Of a DNA stretch of 64,000 nt, positions 1 through 8,787 are shown piece by piece. Below the pieces are notes generated by a model. The model saw only the letters and a program-made list of their open reading frames with translations. It was not told the origin of the DNA and did no database searches. Within the stretch, counting starts at the first letter, position 1, and each line of letters opens with the position of its first letter. Origin of the DNA: Altibacter lentus (GTDB lineage Bacteria; Bacteroidota; Bacteroidia; Flavobacteriales; Flavobacteriaceae); assembly GCF_000746845.1 (NCBI RefSeq), contig NZ_KN050846.1, forward strand, positions 2,744,963 to 2,808,962. The letters run 5' to 3'. Position numbers and translations under genes: made by a program.

Positions 1-865
1 CGAGTGTGGTATTCTTTTGATGCAGCTGAAGTATCTTAAGGCCGTTATCATGGGCAAAGTCAAATACCTGAGCTCTCATATCCGTATCGGTTTCAAAATG
101 TATGTGATACACAAAACCTACCACATTGTCCACTTTTGCTACTTTGGGTAATTGCTGAAGTGCGATCTCCTCGACACGGTAATCAAATTCTACCTCAATG
201 ATCTGTTTTTTATCTTTTTTAAGATCTTGAAGCTTTTTATCCAATACAATAACTCCCTTGTTGATTATGATCACCCGGTCACAAAGTGCTTCTACTTCCT
301 GCATGATATGAGTAGAAAGTAGTATGGTCTTTTGCTTTCCGATGCTTTTTATGAGTTCACGGATCTCGATAAGTTGATTGGGATCCAATCCTGTGGTGGG
401 TTCGTCCAAGATAAGCACCTCGGGATCGTGCAGTAAGGCATTTGCAAGTCCTACACGCTGGCGGTATCCCTTTGAGAGTTGCCCTATTTTTTTATGGGCT
501 TCAGGCGAAAGACCTGTGCGAACAATAACATCTTCTATGTGCGTGGATGCAATCTTATATATGGCTGCATTAAAGGCAAGGTATTCCCGTACATACATGT
601 CCAGATACAGCGGGTTGTGTTCCGGGAGATATCCCACACTTTTTTGGATGCCTAGATCGTCCTTAGAAAGTATGTGGTTATTCACTACCGCGGTTCCTTC
701 CGTAGGTTTCAAATAGGTAGTGAGGATCTTCATCAGCGTAGATTTTCCGGCACCATTCGGCCCCAGAAATCCAACGATCTCGCCTTTTTCAATAGAGAAG
801 CTAACAGCGTTCAGGGCTTTCTGGTCGCCGTAGGTTTTCGTGATATTTTCTACTTGTATGGACAT
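1..865 (-). CDS. gldA: GldA, gliding-motility ABC transporter ATP-binding protein (3' end cut by window edge)
   Basis: Reading the minus strand from the ATG at 863-865 gives 288 codons without a stop, so the gene runs off the left edge; the known Flavobacterium protein is about 298 residues, so only about ten residues should be missing. The ABC ATPase motifs are all visible: Walker A GPNGAGKST near residue 35, a signature read as LSKGYRQRVGLANA and Walker B LILDEPTTGLD. The C-terminal part is the extended domain typical of GldA. In Flavobacterium, GldA works with the membrane subunits GldF and GldG in an ABC transporter required for gliding and linked to type IX secretion; those subunits are not in this window. 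Two TAnnTTTG boxes lie just upstream. Assignment to GldA rather than another DrrA-like ATPase rests on sequence resemblance and lineage. Confidence 0.85.
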   Translation of the reverse strand, partial: MSIQVENITKTYGDQKALNAVSFSIEKGEIVGFLGPNGAGKSTLMKILTTYLKPTEGTAVVNNHILSKDDLGIQKSVGYLPEHNPLYLDMYVREYLAFNAAIYKIASTHIEDVIVRTGLSPEAHKKIGQLSKGYRQRVGLANALLHDPEVLILDEPTTGLDPNQLIEIRELIKSIGKQKTILLSTHIMQEVEALCDRVIIINKGVIVLDKKLQDLKKDKKQIIEVEFDYRVEEIALQQLPKVAKVDNVVGFVYHIHFETDTDMRAQVFDFAHDNGLKILQLHQKNTTL

Positions 866-881
866 AAGTTCTTCAGAAAAA

Positions 882-899
882 CAAAACTACACAAAAATA
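882..899 (-). promoter_or_regulatory. Two candidate -7 boxes for gldA
   Basis: On the minus strand the sequence contains TATTTTTG (892-899) and TAGTTTTG (882-889), both matching the Bacteroidota -7 consensus TAnnTTTG, 17 to 27 bases before the gldA start. No clear -33 TTG was found for either. Confidence 0.45.
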
Positions 900-1066
900 A
901 CGCGCAGCGGCACCTTCCTAAAATGTAAAATTTTTAATAAAAGATTTTCAGTACGTAAATTATTAGCTACTTTAGCTGCAATGATAATAACCGTACAAAA
1001 ACACCCTATTTTAATTAGATGGCGTCATTCACTGAACTGTTGCTAAGAGGGATTATTGTATATATA

Positions 1067-1074
1067 TAAATTTG
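1067..1074 (+). promoter_or_regulatory. Candidate -7 box for the DAHP synthase gene
   Basis: TAAATTTG matches TAnnTTTG. It predicts transcription starting near 1078, giving a leader of about 47 bases before the ATG at 1125. A -33 element at the usual distance is not evident. Confidence 0.45.
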
Positions 1075-1084
1075 CAGTTTGTTG

Positions 1085-1108
1085 AAAGTCCCTTCCGGGG
1101 CTTTTTTT
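1085..1108 (+). terminator. Terminator-like hairpin in the leader of the DAHP synthase gene
   Basis: An 8-bp stem (AAAGTCCC with GGGGCTTT, one G-T pair) closes a four-base TTCC loop and is followed by a run of T. It sits between the predicted promoter and the start codon. It could end a transcript coming from 900-1080 or act as a leader structure. Confidence 0.55.
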
Positions 1109-1124
1109 ATTTCTGAAAAGATCT

Positions 1125-2207
1125 ATGGAGAACAAAAAAGAATTGAGAAATTGGCTGGATGCTTTTAAGCTAAGTCATCCTTTGGTCATCGCCGGTCCTT
1201 GTAGCGCCGAAACTGAAGCACAGGTGCTAAAGATAGCCCATGAGCTTAAAGAAACCGATACTACGGTGCTGCGTGCCGGGATCTGGAAACCTCGAACAAG
1301 ACCGGGAAATTTTGAAGGAGTGGGTGCTTTGGGATTAAAATGGTTACAACGCGCCAAAGAAGAAACAGGTCTATTGACCACTACCGAAGTTGCCAATGCA
1401 AATCATGTGGACCTCGCGCTGGCACATGATATTGATATTTTGTGGGTAGGTGCCCGAACGACGGTCTCTCCATTCATGGTGCAGGAGATCGCCGATGCAT
1501 TGCAGGGAACCGATAAGACGGTTCTTATAAAAAACCCTGTAAACCCTGATCTCGCCTTATGGCTGGGAGCGGTAGAGCGTTTTTATAAAGCAGGGGTGAA
1601 GAATCTGGGTGTGATCCACCGCGGCTTCTCGACTTACGAAAAGACACGCTACCGGAATAATCCGGAATGGCAGATACCTATCGATCTTCAAAATAGGTTT
1701 CCCGATCTGCCTTTGATCTTGGATCCCTCACATATTGCAGGGAGACGGGACATTATCTTCGATCTTTGCCAAACCGCATTGGATCTCAACTACGACGGGC
1801 TTATGATCGAAACTCATTATGACCCTGAAAATGCATGGAGCGATGCCAAACAACAAATAACACCGGCTACTTTGGATCAAATGACGGTCGACCTTCGTAT
1901 TCGTAAAACGGAAGACGATGCGGTGGAATTCAACAACCAGTTGAATACGCTACGTACCCAAATAGACGTGATCGACAACAAATTGGTAGAAATGTTGGGG
2001 AAAAGAATGAAGATCGCAGATTCCATAGGACTTCTTAAGAAAAAGAACAACGTGGCGATCCTTCAGGTCAAACGATGGAACGAAGTGCTGGGGCGCATGA
2101 TACTGGAGGGAGAGGAGAACCAGTTAAGTGAAGAGTTTATTTTACGCATTTACAAAGCAATTCACCAGGAATCCATCAATCACCAGAAGAAAGTGATCAA
2201 TGAATAG
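1125..2207 (+). CDS. Bifunctional DAHP synthase / chorismate mutase (type II)
   Basis: The 360-residue protein joins two steps of aromatic amino acid synthesis. Residues 1 to about 265 form a KDO8P-synthase-like DAHP synthase (type I-beta), which condenses phosphoenolpyruvate and erythrose 4-phosphate; the segments VIAGPCSAET near residue 21, KPRTRP and DPSHIAGRR are typical. Residues about 270 to 355 form an AroQ-type helical chorismate mutase (LNTLRTQIDVIDNKLVEMLG), which turns chorismate into prephenate. This C-terminal mutase fusion is known from Bacteroidota, where the mutase domain also serves feedback control by prephenate. The gene stands alone with its own promoter and a strong terminator downstream. 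aroA, a later step of the same pathway, lies 6.6 kb away. Confidence 0.93.
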   Translation: MENKKELRNWLDAFKLSHPLVIAGPCSAETEAQVLKIAHELKETDTTVLRAGIWKPRTRPGNFEGVGALGLKWLQRAKEETGLLTTTEVANANHVDLALAHDIDILWVGARTTVSPFMVQEIADALQGTDKTVLIKNPVNPDLALWLGAVERFYKAGVKNLGVIHRGFSTYEKTRYRNNPEWQIPIDLQNRFPDLPLILDPSHIAGRRDIIFDLCQTALDLNYDGLMIETHYDPENAWSDAKQQITPATLDQMTVDLRIRKTEDDAVEFNNQLNTLRTQIDVIDNKLVEMLGKRMKIADSIGLLKKKNNVAILQVKRWNEVLGRMILEGEENQLSEEFILRIYKAIHQESINHQKKVINE

Positions 2208-2237
2208 AAAAAAGACCCGCTTATGGCGGGTCTTTTT
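2208..2237. terminator. Bidirectional terminator between DAHP synthase and the 2240-2695 gene
   Basis: GACCCGC (2214-2220) pairs with GCGGGTC (2226-2232) around a five-base loop, with A-run before and T-run after, so it can serve both converging genes. Confidence 0.85.
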
Positions 2238-2239
2238 CA

Positions 2240-2695
2240 TTATTGTTTTAAACGTTTAAAGATATAGCGGGTAATAAAAATTCCTTGCCCGTCATCTTTG
2301 CCCGAATCGCTTTCTACAGCACTGCTTACAAAGGCGAGGTCCCAGCCTTCGGCTAACATGGTGTTGATTTTTGAGGTAATCACTGCATCATTGGCAGCAA
2401 TGTTCTGGAAACGGATTCCGCCAAGATTATAGAAGTTAAGAAGTTTCGTTTCGTCAAAATCTTTCACGCGTATATCAGACCGATCCGACTTGTTTCGTGT
2501 ATTGTCGTCCTCGGTTTGTGTGGTAGTGAATTCTTTGTAGTCACGCTCGGCATTGGCCGAAATCAGGCGCGAACGGCCCAAACCGTTTGGAACGATGGAT
2601 TCTACGCTGGTGACTACCTTTACCTCGTATTGTTGTGCGTGAAGCTCAACAGCTATCAAGGCAACGAAAAGCAATGTGAAAAGTGTTTTTTTCAT
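2240..2695 (-). CDS. Small secreted protein of unknown function
   Basis: The 151-residue product starts with a clear signal peptide (MKKTLFTLLFVALIAVELHA, cut before QQ). The mature part has no motif I recognise; it is rich in charged residues in the middle and ends with a segment reading ITRYIFKRLKQ. The stretch MLAEGWDLAFVSS resembles the DUF4177-like pattern 'LN..G.EGWELV', seen in small proteins of many bacteria, but this is a weak likeness. It converges on the DAHP synthase gene across a shared terminator and is divergent from rsgA. It probably sits in the periplasm or on the outer membrane. Function unknown. Confidence 0.75.
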   Translation of the reverse strand: MKKTLFTLLFVALIAVELHAQQYEVKVVTSVESIVPNGLGRSRLISANAERDYKEFTTTQTEDDNTRNKSDRSDIRVKDFDETKLLNFYNLGGIRFQNIAANDAVITSKINTMLAEGWDLAFVSSAVESDSGKDDGQGIFITRYIFKRLKQ

Positions 2696-2779
2696 GTTAA
2701 TTGAGTTTTATGGTTTTTACAGCGTAAAAATAAATATTTATAGCACGAGTTATTTTTTATTTTCTGAATTTTGCAATAG

Positions 2780-3727
2780 ATGCAAGGCACTGTTTATAAA
2801 TCTACTGGAAGTTGGTATACCGTGAAATCACAGCAAGGTGATTTTTACGAATGCCGTATCAAGGGAAAATTCAGGATCAAGGGGATTAAAAGTACCAATC
2901 CGGTAGCCGTTGGAGACGAGGTGACCTTTGAAGTTGAAACGAAGGGGGATGAAACCATTGGTGTAATATCGGGAATAGAAGAGCGAGAAAACTATATTAT
3001 TCGCAGATCGGTCAACCTTTCAAAGCAAACACATATTATAGCCGCCAATATTGATCTTGCCTTTTTGGTGATCACCCTTAATAATCCGCCTACCTTCACC
3101 ACCTTCATCGATCGGTTTTTGGTTACTGCGGAAGCATACCATATTAAAGCAGTTTTGTTATTCAATAAGATCGATACCTATTCTGAAGAAGAAATACTGG
3201 AGGTTAAATATCTCGCTGCCTTATATAGGAGTGTTGGTTATGAATGCGTGGGTATTTCAGCAAAAACAGGTAAGAATGTAGAAAAGATAAAACAGCTCAT
3301 GCAGCATAAGGTTTCTATGTTCTCGGGACATAGCGGTGTGGGTAAATCGACGCTTATCAATGCGATTGAACCCGGATTGAACCTGAAGACTTCCGAGATC
3401 TCCGAACAACACCAGCAAGGCCAGCATACTACGACGTTTGCAGAGATGTTCGATCTCTCATTTGGTGCGCAAATTATTGACACACCCGGAATTAAAGGCT
3501 TTGGGGTCGTAGAAATGGAAAAGGAAGAATTGGGAGACTACTTTCCCGAGTTCTTTGCCATTAAGCATTTGTGTAAATTCAATAATTGTCTGCATCTGGA
3601 AGAGCCGCATTGTGCTGTAAAAGAGGGATTGGAAGACGAAACGATTGCATGGTCACGTTACAAGAGCTACCTTCAAATATTGGAGGGAGAAGACGAGCAT
3701 TATCGAAAAGACATACACAACCCATGA
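2780..3727 (+). CDS. rsgA: RsgA, ribosome small subunit-dependent GTPase
   Basis: A circularly permuted GTPase of 315 residues that helps mature the 30S subunit. An N-terminal OB-fold (1 to about 65) is followed by the permuted G domain: G4 NKID at 129-132, G1 GHSGVGKS at 183-190 and G3 DTPG at 234-237. The C-terminal zinc-binding domain is intact (C265, C270, H272, C278), which contrasts with the lost zinc sites of DnaG and AccD in this same window. The ATG lies six bases after a near-match to the -7 box (GAATTTTG, 2766-2773), suggesting a very short or absent leader. Its stop overlaps the dtd start, so the two are translated together. Confidence 0.96.
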   Translation: MQGTVYKSTGSWYTVKSQQGDFYECRIKGKFRIKGIKSTNPVAVGDEVTFEVETKGDETIGVISGIEERENYIIRRSVNLSKQTHIIAANIDLAFLVITLNNPPTFTTFIDRFLVTAEAYHIKAVLLFNKIDTYSEEEILEVKYLAALYRSVGYECVGISAKTGKNVEKIKQLMQHKVSMFSGHSGVGKSTLINAIEPGLNLKTSEISEQHQQGQHTTTFAEMFDLSFGAQIIDTPGIKGFGVVEMEKEELGDYFPEFFAIKHLCKFNNCLHLEEPHCAVKEGLEDETIAWSRYKSYLQILEGEDEHYRKDIHNP

Positions 3728-4176
3728 GAGCGATCCTACAACGTGTGAAAGAAGCTTCGGTCACGGTGGATGGTGAAATTGTTTCGAAGATAGGCACCGG
3801 ATTTCTAGTGCTGTTGGGAATTGAAGCCGAGGACAATCAAGAGGATATCGAGTGGCTTTCAGGAAAAATTGCACGAATGCGTATTTTTTCAGATGCGACT
3901 GACGCCATGAATCTTTCCTTGGAGGATGTTGGAGGCGAAATTCTCGTGGTAAGTCAGTTTACCTTACATGCCGGCACCAAAAAAGGAAATCGCCCTTCGT
4001 TTATAAAAGCCGCTCGTCCCGAAATAGCCATCCCGTTATACGAAACATTTGTAAATGAACTTTCTACGTTAATATCTACCCCGATCCAAACAGGTGTTTT
4101 TGGTGCAATGATGGATGTGGCGTTGGTTAACGACGGTCCCGTAACCCTTTTTATCGATTCAAAAAATAAAGAATAA
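3724..4176 (+). CDS. dtd: D-aminoacyl-tRNA deacylase
   Basis: The 150-residue enzyme removes D-amino acids wrongly attached to tRNA. The start is the ATG at 3724, overlapping the rsgA stop (ATGA); a longer upstream reading frame exists but family members begin MRAILQRV as here. The two active-site motifs are present: SQFTL near residue 78 and the cis-proline motif NDGPVT near residue 137. Length equals that of the bacterial family. It is the second gene of an rsgA-dtd unit and has no separate promoter that I can see. Confidence 0.95.
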   Translation: MRAILQRVKEASVTVDGEIVSKIGTGFLVLLGIEAEDNQEDIEWLSGKIARMRIFSDATDAMNLSLEDVGGEILVVSQFTLHAGTKKGNRPSFIKAARPEIAIPLYETFVNELSTLISTPIQTGVFGAMMDVALVNDGPVTLFIDSKNKE

Positions 4177-4225
4177 CATTTTTTAGGTTCGGGTAAATTA
4201 ATATATTGCCGCGGGAGAATACTTT

Positions 4226-6124
4226 ATGAAAAAATTATTTTTATTCGTGCTATTAGCCACCGGCTTTAGCATCTGCGCACAATCCAATTATGCTATTTCA
4301 TCTATTCCTTCGGAATTGTTACTTGGTGCTAATAGTGTCCTTTTACAGCACAAAATCCAAGTTGATGTATCAAAGGAAGCTCATATGGAAGTTCGGGTCG
4401 ATCGTGTGGTGACGGTCCTTAATAAAATGGGCGATGCCTATGTGCGTGCGGTAGCATACTACGACGACGATGTGAAGGTTAGAAAGATTGAAGCCTATGT
4501 TTATGATGCTTCAGGGAAAGAAATGGAACATTATCGCAAGAATGATTTTAATGATGTCAGCGCTTCGGATGGATTCTCACTCTATACAGACGATCGGGTC
4601 TTGTACATGGATTACACTCCAACCAGATACCCCTATACAGTAGCATTTTCTTATGAAAAAGTAAGTAATACGACCGCATTCTTGCCACGGTGGTATCCGT
4701 TGGAAGGAACTGCCACAAGTACCTTGGAAAGTAGTTATACCATTACCTATAATCCGGTTAATACCGCTAGGTATAAAGCTGTGAATTTGGAGGGGTATGA
4801 TATCGCTATTTCAGAAGAACCTTCAAAAATAATTTGTCGTGCTCAAAATTTGAAAGCAAGAAAGTTCGAAGAGCATAGTCCTCCTTTTTTAAATACAGCG
4901 CCTCAGGTGCTTTTTGCTTTGGATCGCTTTTACTTGAAAGGTGTCGCCGGTTATGGAAAGGACTGGAACGAATTTGGCAGGTGGATGGAGCGATCCCTGC
5001 TGGGCGATGTGAACGATCTTCCAGAAGCAACCATTGCGCAAGTCCGATCGCTGGTTAGCACAGAAAAAACCCCTCTTGACAAAGCTCGTAAAGTCTACGA
5101 ATTCGTTCAAAATAAAGTGCGGTATATAAGTGTTCAAATAGGGGTAGGGGGCTGGAAACCAATGTTAGCCTCCGAAGTCGATAAATTAAGTTACGGCGAT
5201 TGTAAAGCACTTACCAATTATACCAAAGCTTTATTGGACGCTGTGGGTGTCCCATCCTATTATACCGTATTGTATTCGGGCCCCAATGGACGAGATTTTG
5301 ATGAGGATTTTTCAGCCATGCAAGGGGATCATGTTATCTTAGGCATTCCAAGCGACGACGATATTGTATGGTTAGAATGTACCAGTCAGGATATGCCATT
5401 TGGCTTTGGGGGTACGCATAGTGATGACAGGGATGTATTGGTCATTACTCCCGAAGGAGGAAAAATCGTGCACACCAAAAAATATGCGTTCGATGAAAGT
5501 CTTCAGCACAATACAGCGAGTGTGCAATTGGATCCTGACGGCGGATTGAAGGCTCAATTTCAAAGAAGATCCATGGGGCTTCAGTACGACCAAAAGTACT
5601 ATCTGGAGAAGTTCGATGCGCTCAAACTAGATCAATATTATAAGGAACATTGGGATTACATTAACGGATTTACGATTGACTCGATAGCGCTTCAGAACAA
5701 TAAAGAAGATATTGTTTTTCTGGAGGGGCTGAAGTTAACCGTTCCAAAATATTGCTCTTTCATTGGTGAAGATTTGCTTTTGGCACCCAACCTATTCAAT
5801 CAGTCACAATTTATCCCGCCTCGCATTACAGATCGCAAACAACCATTGTTTCTTCCAATTGGGTTTAAGGATGTAGATCAAATTGAGATCGAGTTGCCGG
5901 AAGGATTTGTACTGGAAGAAATACCGGAAGGGTATACTGAAGAAAATAAGTTTGGCTTGTACAGTTCACAAATTGAAAGAATTTCGGCAAGAAAAATTCG
6001 CTATACACGAACGCTAATCATTAAGAAAGGAACATTTACAAAAAATGACTATTCAGATTATAGGAATTTTAGACGGAACGTTTCAAAATGGGATAAATCC
6101 AAAATTCTTTTAAAAAGAGCATAG
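4226..6124 (+). CDS. DUF3857 / transglutaminase-like secreted protein, catalytic residues kept
   Basis: A 632-residue protein with a signal peptide (cut after about residue 18, ICAQ). The N-terminal half is a DUF3857 beta-sandwich domain and residues about 280-390 a transglutaminase-like fold. The catalytic pair is in place: Cys326 in YGDCKA and His369 in GDHVI, followed by an acidic residue in WLECTS. The C-terminal third is beta-rich. Such proteins are common in Bacteroidota and are exported to the periplasm or envelope; substrates are not known. The next gene is a paralogue in which the same residues have changed. A near-match to the -7 box (TATATTG) lies around 4202. Confidence 0.85.
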   Translation: MKKLFLFVLLATGFSICAQSNYAISSIPSELLLGANSVLLQHKIQVDVSKEAHMEVRVDRVVTVLNKMGDAYVRAVAYYDDDVKVRKIEAYVYDASGKEMEHYRKNDFNDVSASDGFSLYTDDRVLYMDYTPTRYPYTVAFSYEKVSNTTAFLPRWYPLEGTATSTLESSYTITYNPVNTARYKAVNLEGYDIAISEEPSKIICRAQNLKARKFEEHSPPFLNTAPQVLFALDRFYLKGVAGYGKDWNEFGRWMERSLLGDVNDLPEATIAQVRSLVSTEKTPLDKARKVYEFVQNKVRYISVQIGVGGWKPMLASEVDKLSYGDCKALTNYTKALLDAVGVPSYYTVLYSGPNGRDFDEDFSAMQGDHVILGIPSDDDIVWLECTSQDMPFGFGGTHSDDRDVLVITPEGGKIVHTKKYAFDESLQHNTASVQLDPDGGLKAQFQRRSMGLQYDQKYYLEKFDALKLDQYYKEHWDYINGFTIDSIALQNNKEDIVFLEGLKLTVPKYCSFIGEDLLLAPNLFNQSQFIPPRITDRKQPLFLPIGFKDVDQIEIELPEGFVLEEIPEGYTEENKFGLYSSQIERISARKIRYTRTLIIKKGTFTKNDYSDYRNFRRNVSKWDKSKILLKRA

Positions 6125-6196
6125 ACGGCTTCACTCACTTATCGTTAATTTCAGTAACAGACTCACCAAAAAAAAGCAGTAAAAAACTTTTTAAAC

Positions 6197-8215
6197 ATGA
6201 AAACAACCATCCTATCCACCCTAATAACTATTTGCTTTTTACAATATTCTTTCGCACAAGATTACAGATTTGGAAAAGTATCAAAAGAAGAATTGCAACA
6301 AACAGTCCATCCTCAATATCCGGACGCCGATGCCGCTATTCTTTACAGAGAACATAAATCACAAATTGAATATGTTCCCGGAGAAGGGTTTGAATTAGTC
6401 ACAGAAGTATTCGAAAGAGTCAAATTGTATACCAAAGAAGGTTTTGATTGGGCCACACACAAAGTTAAGCTGTATGAAGGCAATGGAGGGGATAAGGAAT
6501 CTCTGTCTTCGTTAAAAGGATATACCTATACATTGGAAGGTGACAAGATTAATGAAAATAAACTGCGGAACGACGGGATCTTTGAAAATAAGGAAAATAA
6601 ATATCACAATACTACTACTTTTACCTTGCCGGGAATTTCAGAAGGTTCTGTTATTGAGTATCAATACAAGGTGCGTTCCCCATTCGTCTCCGATATAGAT
6701 ATCTATCGTTTTCAAGAAAGTATTCCTGTTGACAAGGTTTCCCTGGAATTTGCGGCACCCGAATATTACGAGTATAAATACTATCAAAAAGGCTGGCTGT
6801 CTTTTTCAATTAATGAATCTTCTCATACTAAAAAGATTTCTAACACTAGTATGGTGCGCTTCACCAATATTGGAACTCCTACTGAAAGTAGAGCGGTCAC
6901 AAGAGAATTAAATTACCTTGAGAAAAAATATTCTGTTCTATTGTCTAATGTTCCACCAATTCGAAAAGAAGCTTATGCCGGAAATTTGGATAACTACACA
7001 GCTGCTTTACAATTCGAACTGTCATATATAAAATTTCCAAACGATCCCATTCGATCATTTACTTCAACTTGGGAGGATGTTTCCAAAACAATCAATAAAT
7101 ACGATTCTTTTGGCGATGAACTGGAAACAAATAATTATTTTAAAGATGATATTGACCGGTTATTAAGCGGAACGACCAGTGAGAATGAGAAGATCCTCAA
7201 GATATTCGAATTTGTAAAAGCGCAAATGAACTGGAACGGATATCATGGAATGTTCGCCAATGAAGGGGTCAAGAAAGCGTATAAGAGCAATACAGGAAAC
7301 GTTGCCGATATCAATTTGATGCTTACAGCAATGCTTCGATACGCCGGAATAAATGCCAACCCTGTTTTGGTTAGTACAAAATCCAATGGGATCCCTCTTT
7401 TTCCAACCATGAACGGATTCAATTATGTGATTGCAGGGGTGGAGGTGCAAAACGACGTATTACTTCTCGATGCTACAAACAAACGTGGCGAAATTGGGTT
7501 GCTGGAAGCAAAATTACTTAACTGGCAAGGACGCATCATTCGAAAAGACGGTAGTTCCAACTGGGTACCGCTTAGTCCTAAGGAACATGCAGTTAATAAC
7601 ACGATGTTGAGTGGTACAATTGCCGAAGACCTATCAATAACCGGAAATGCACAAAATAGATTTACCGGACATTATGCGATGGAATACCGAGAGGAGTATG
7701 GGGCTATTAACGACGATGAAAAGCGCAAGAAGATAGAAAAGGGAAAAGGAGAACTGGAAACATCGGGCATCGCTTTTAACAATCTAAACATTCCTTATAA
7801 GCCTGTAGAACTTTCTTATGAATTTGAGTCTTTCGATGCTGTGGAGAACATCAGTGGAAAACTCTATGTTTCGCCATTATTATTTTTGACCGAAGCCGAA
7901 AATCCCTTTAAGGCTGAAGAACGCCAGTACCCAATTGATTTTCAATACCCTTTTAAAGATCGTTATCTTATTGCGCTGGACATTCCTGAAGGATATTTAG
8001 TAGAATCCCTCCCCGAGTCTGTAACATTTGCTTTGGACAGAAATGCAGCTAGTTTTCGCTATGCGGTAAATGCTTCTGGAAATAAAATTCAGGTTTCTGT
8101 GGAATTATCTATGAATGAAGCCTTATTTTTACCTACCGATTATGCGAATTTAAAGAAATTCTATCAGATGCTAATCGACAAGGAAAACGAAAAGATAGTA
8201 CTCACTAAAACCTAA
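6197..8215 (+). CDS. DUF3857 / transglutaminase-like secreted protein, catalytic residues lost
   Basis: A 672-residue paralogue of the preceding gene with the same build: signal peptide (cut near residue 20), N-terminal DUF3857 domain and transglutaminase-like domain at about 325-430. At the position of the catalytic Cys the sequence reads GNVADI (Val369), and at the position of His it reads FNYVI (Tyr410); only the acidic residue (LLLDAT) remains. It is therefore most likely a non-enzymatic binding or scaffold partner. It lies 72 bases downstream of its paralogue and three bases before the MazG-like gene, so it is probably part of a long transcript. Confidence 0.82.
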   Translation: MKTTILSTLITICFLQYSFAQDYRFGKVSKEELQQTVHPQYPDADAAILYREHKSQIEYVPGEGFELVTEVFERVKLYTKEGFDWATHKVKLYEGNGGDKESLSSLKGYTYTLEGDKINENKLRNDGIFENKENKYHNTTTFTLPGISEGSVIEYQYKVRSPFVSDIDIYRFQESIPVDKVSLEFAAPEYYEYKYYQKGWLSFSINESSHTKKISNTSMVRFTNIGTPTESRAVTRELNYLEKKYSVLLSNVPPIRKEAYAGNLDNYTAALQFELSYIKFPNDPIRSFTSTWEDVSKTINKYDSFGDELETNNYFKDDIDRLLSGTTSENEKILKIFEFVKAQMNWNGYHGMFANEGVKKAYKSNTGNVADINLMLTAMLRYAGINANPVLVSTKSNGIPLFPTMNGFNYVIAGVEVQNDVLLLDATNKRGEIGLLEAKLLNWQGRIIRKDGSSNWVPLSPKEHAVNNTMLSGTIAEDLSITGNAQNRFTGHYAMEYREEYGAINDDEKRKKIEKGKGELETSGIAFNNLNIPYKPVELSYEFESFDAVENISGKLYVSPLLFLTEAENPFKAEERQYPIDFQYPFKDRYLIALDIPEGYLVESLPESVTFALDRNAASFRYAVNASGNKIQVSVELSMNEALFLPTDYANLKKFYQMLIDKENEKIVLTKT

Positions 8216-8218
8216 AGT

Positions 8219-8545
8219 ATGCAATTGCAAGACGCCCAGTTGGCTGTGGATACGTGGATAAAGAACCATGGCGTTCGCTATTTCAATGAATTAACGAATA
8301 TGGCCCAGCTCACCGAAGAGGTGGGCGAGGTCGCCCGGATCATAGCCAGACGTTATGGCGAGCAGAGCGAGAAGGAAAGTGATACACATAAGGATCTTGG
8401 AGAAGAACTTGCCGATGTTGTTTTTGTAGTGCTTTGTTTGGCAAACCAAACCGGAGTCAATCTGCAAGAAGCATTCGATAAGAAACTGGCACTTAAAACT
8501 GAACGCGACCACGACAGGCATCATGACAATAAAAAGCTACAATAA
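8219..8545 (+). CDS. MazG-like nucleotide pyrophosphohydrolase
   Basis: A 108-residue all-helical protein of the MazG superfamily, which hydrolyses nucleoside triphosphates to monophosphate and pyrophosphate and so cleans damaged or unwanted nucleotides. The metal-binding acidic motif appears as LTEEVGEVARI near residues 29-39 and LGEELADVVFV near residues 60-70. It is a single-domain form, much shorter than E. coli MazG, and probably dimeric. It begins three bases after the upstream gene and its stop overlaps the next start by one base, so it is part of a tightly coupled unit with the membrane protein and aroA. Confidence 0.88.
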   Translation: MQLQDAQLAVDTWIKNHGVRYFNELTNMAQLTEEVGEVARIIARRYGEQSEKESDTHKDLGEELADVVFVVLCLANQTGVNLQEAFDKKLALKTERDHDRHHDNKKLQ

Positions 8546-8787
8546 TGTTTAAAAAAGTAGTGACATATCCGGGATTCTGGAGATCTGTGGTTTCCTTGGG
8601 ACTGGCTTTTGTCCTTCTTTTCCTGCTTATTAAATGGGCTATTGAAGGATTTTCGTTTGTCTACCTAACAGATCGTGATCCGCTGTTTTTTATCCTTGGT
8701 ACCCTTGCCGCGGGGTTTGTGTATGGTTTTTTTGTAAGCTTCGGAAAGTTTAGAGCAAAATTAAAGGCTAAAGAGAACAGAAAATGA
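8545..8787 (+). CDS. Small two-helix membrane protein, unknown function
   Basis: The 80-residue product has two hydrophobic segments (about residues 13-32 and 46-66) separated by a short loop, and a positively charged C-terminus, which suggests a small inner-membrane protein with cytoplasmic ends. No family is recognised. Its start overlaps the MazG-like stop (TAATG) and its stop overlaps the aroA start (ATGA), so it is real and co-translated with both neighbours. Confidence 0.78.
   Translation: MFKKVVTYPGFWRSVVSLGLAFVLLFLLIKWAIEGFSFVYLTDRDPLFFILGTLAAGFVYGFFVSFGKFRAKLKAKENRK

Noticed and set aside
975-1046. A 21-codon frame upstream of DAHP synthase as a leader peptide for attenuation
   Set aside because: It has a single Trp and no run of Phe, Tyr or Trp codons, and lies before the predicted promoter box.
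840-1046. Plus-strand frame at 840-1046 and other frames opposite gldA (378-928)
   Set aside because: They lie antisense to gldA or in its promoter region and show no protein-like composition.
3586-3723. Longer N-terminus for dtd
   Set aside because: The extension lies inside rsgA and has no likeness to the family; the ATG at 3724 gives the normal start.
6197-8215. The second DUF3857 gene as a decaying pseudogene
   Set aside because: The frame is intact over 672 residues with a good signal peptide and conserved domain order; loss of the catalytic residues looks like change of role.
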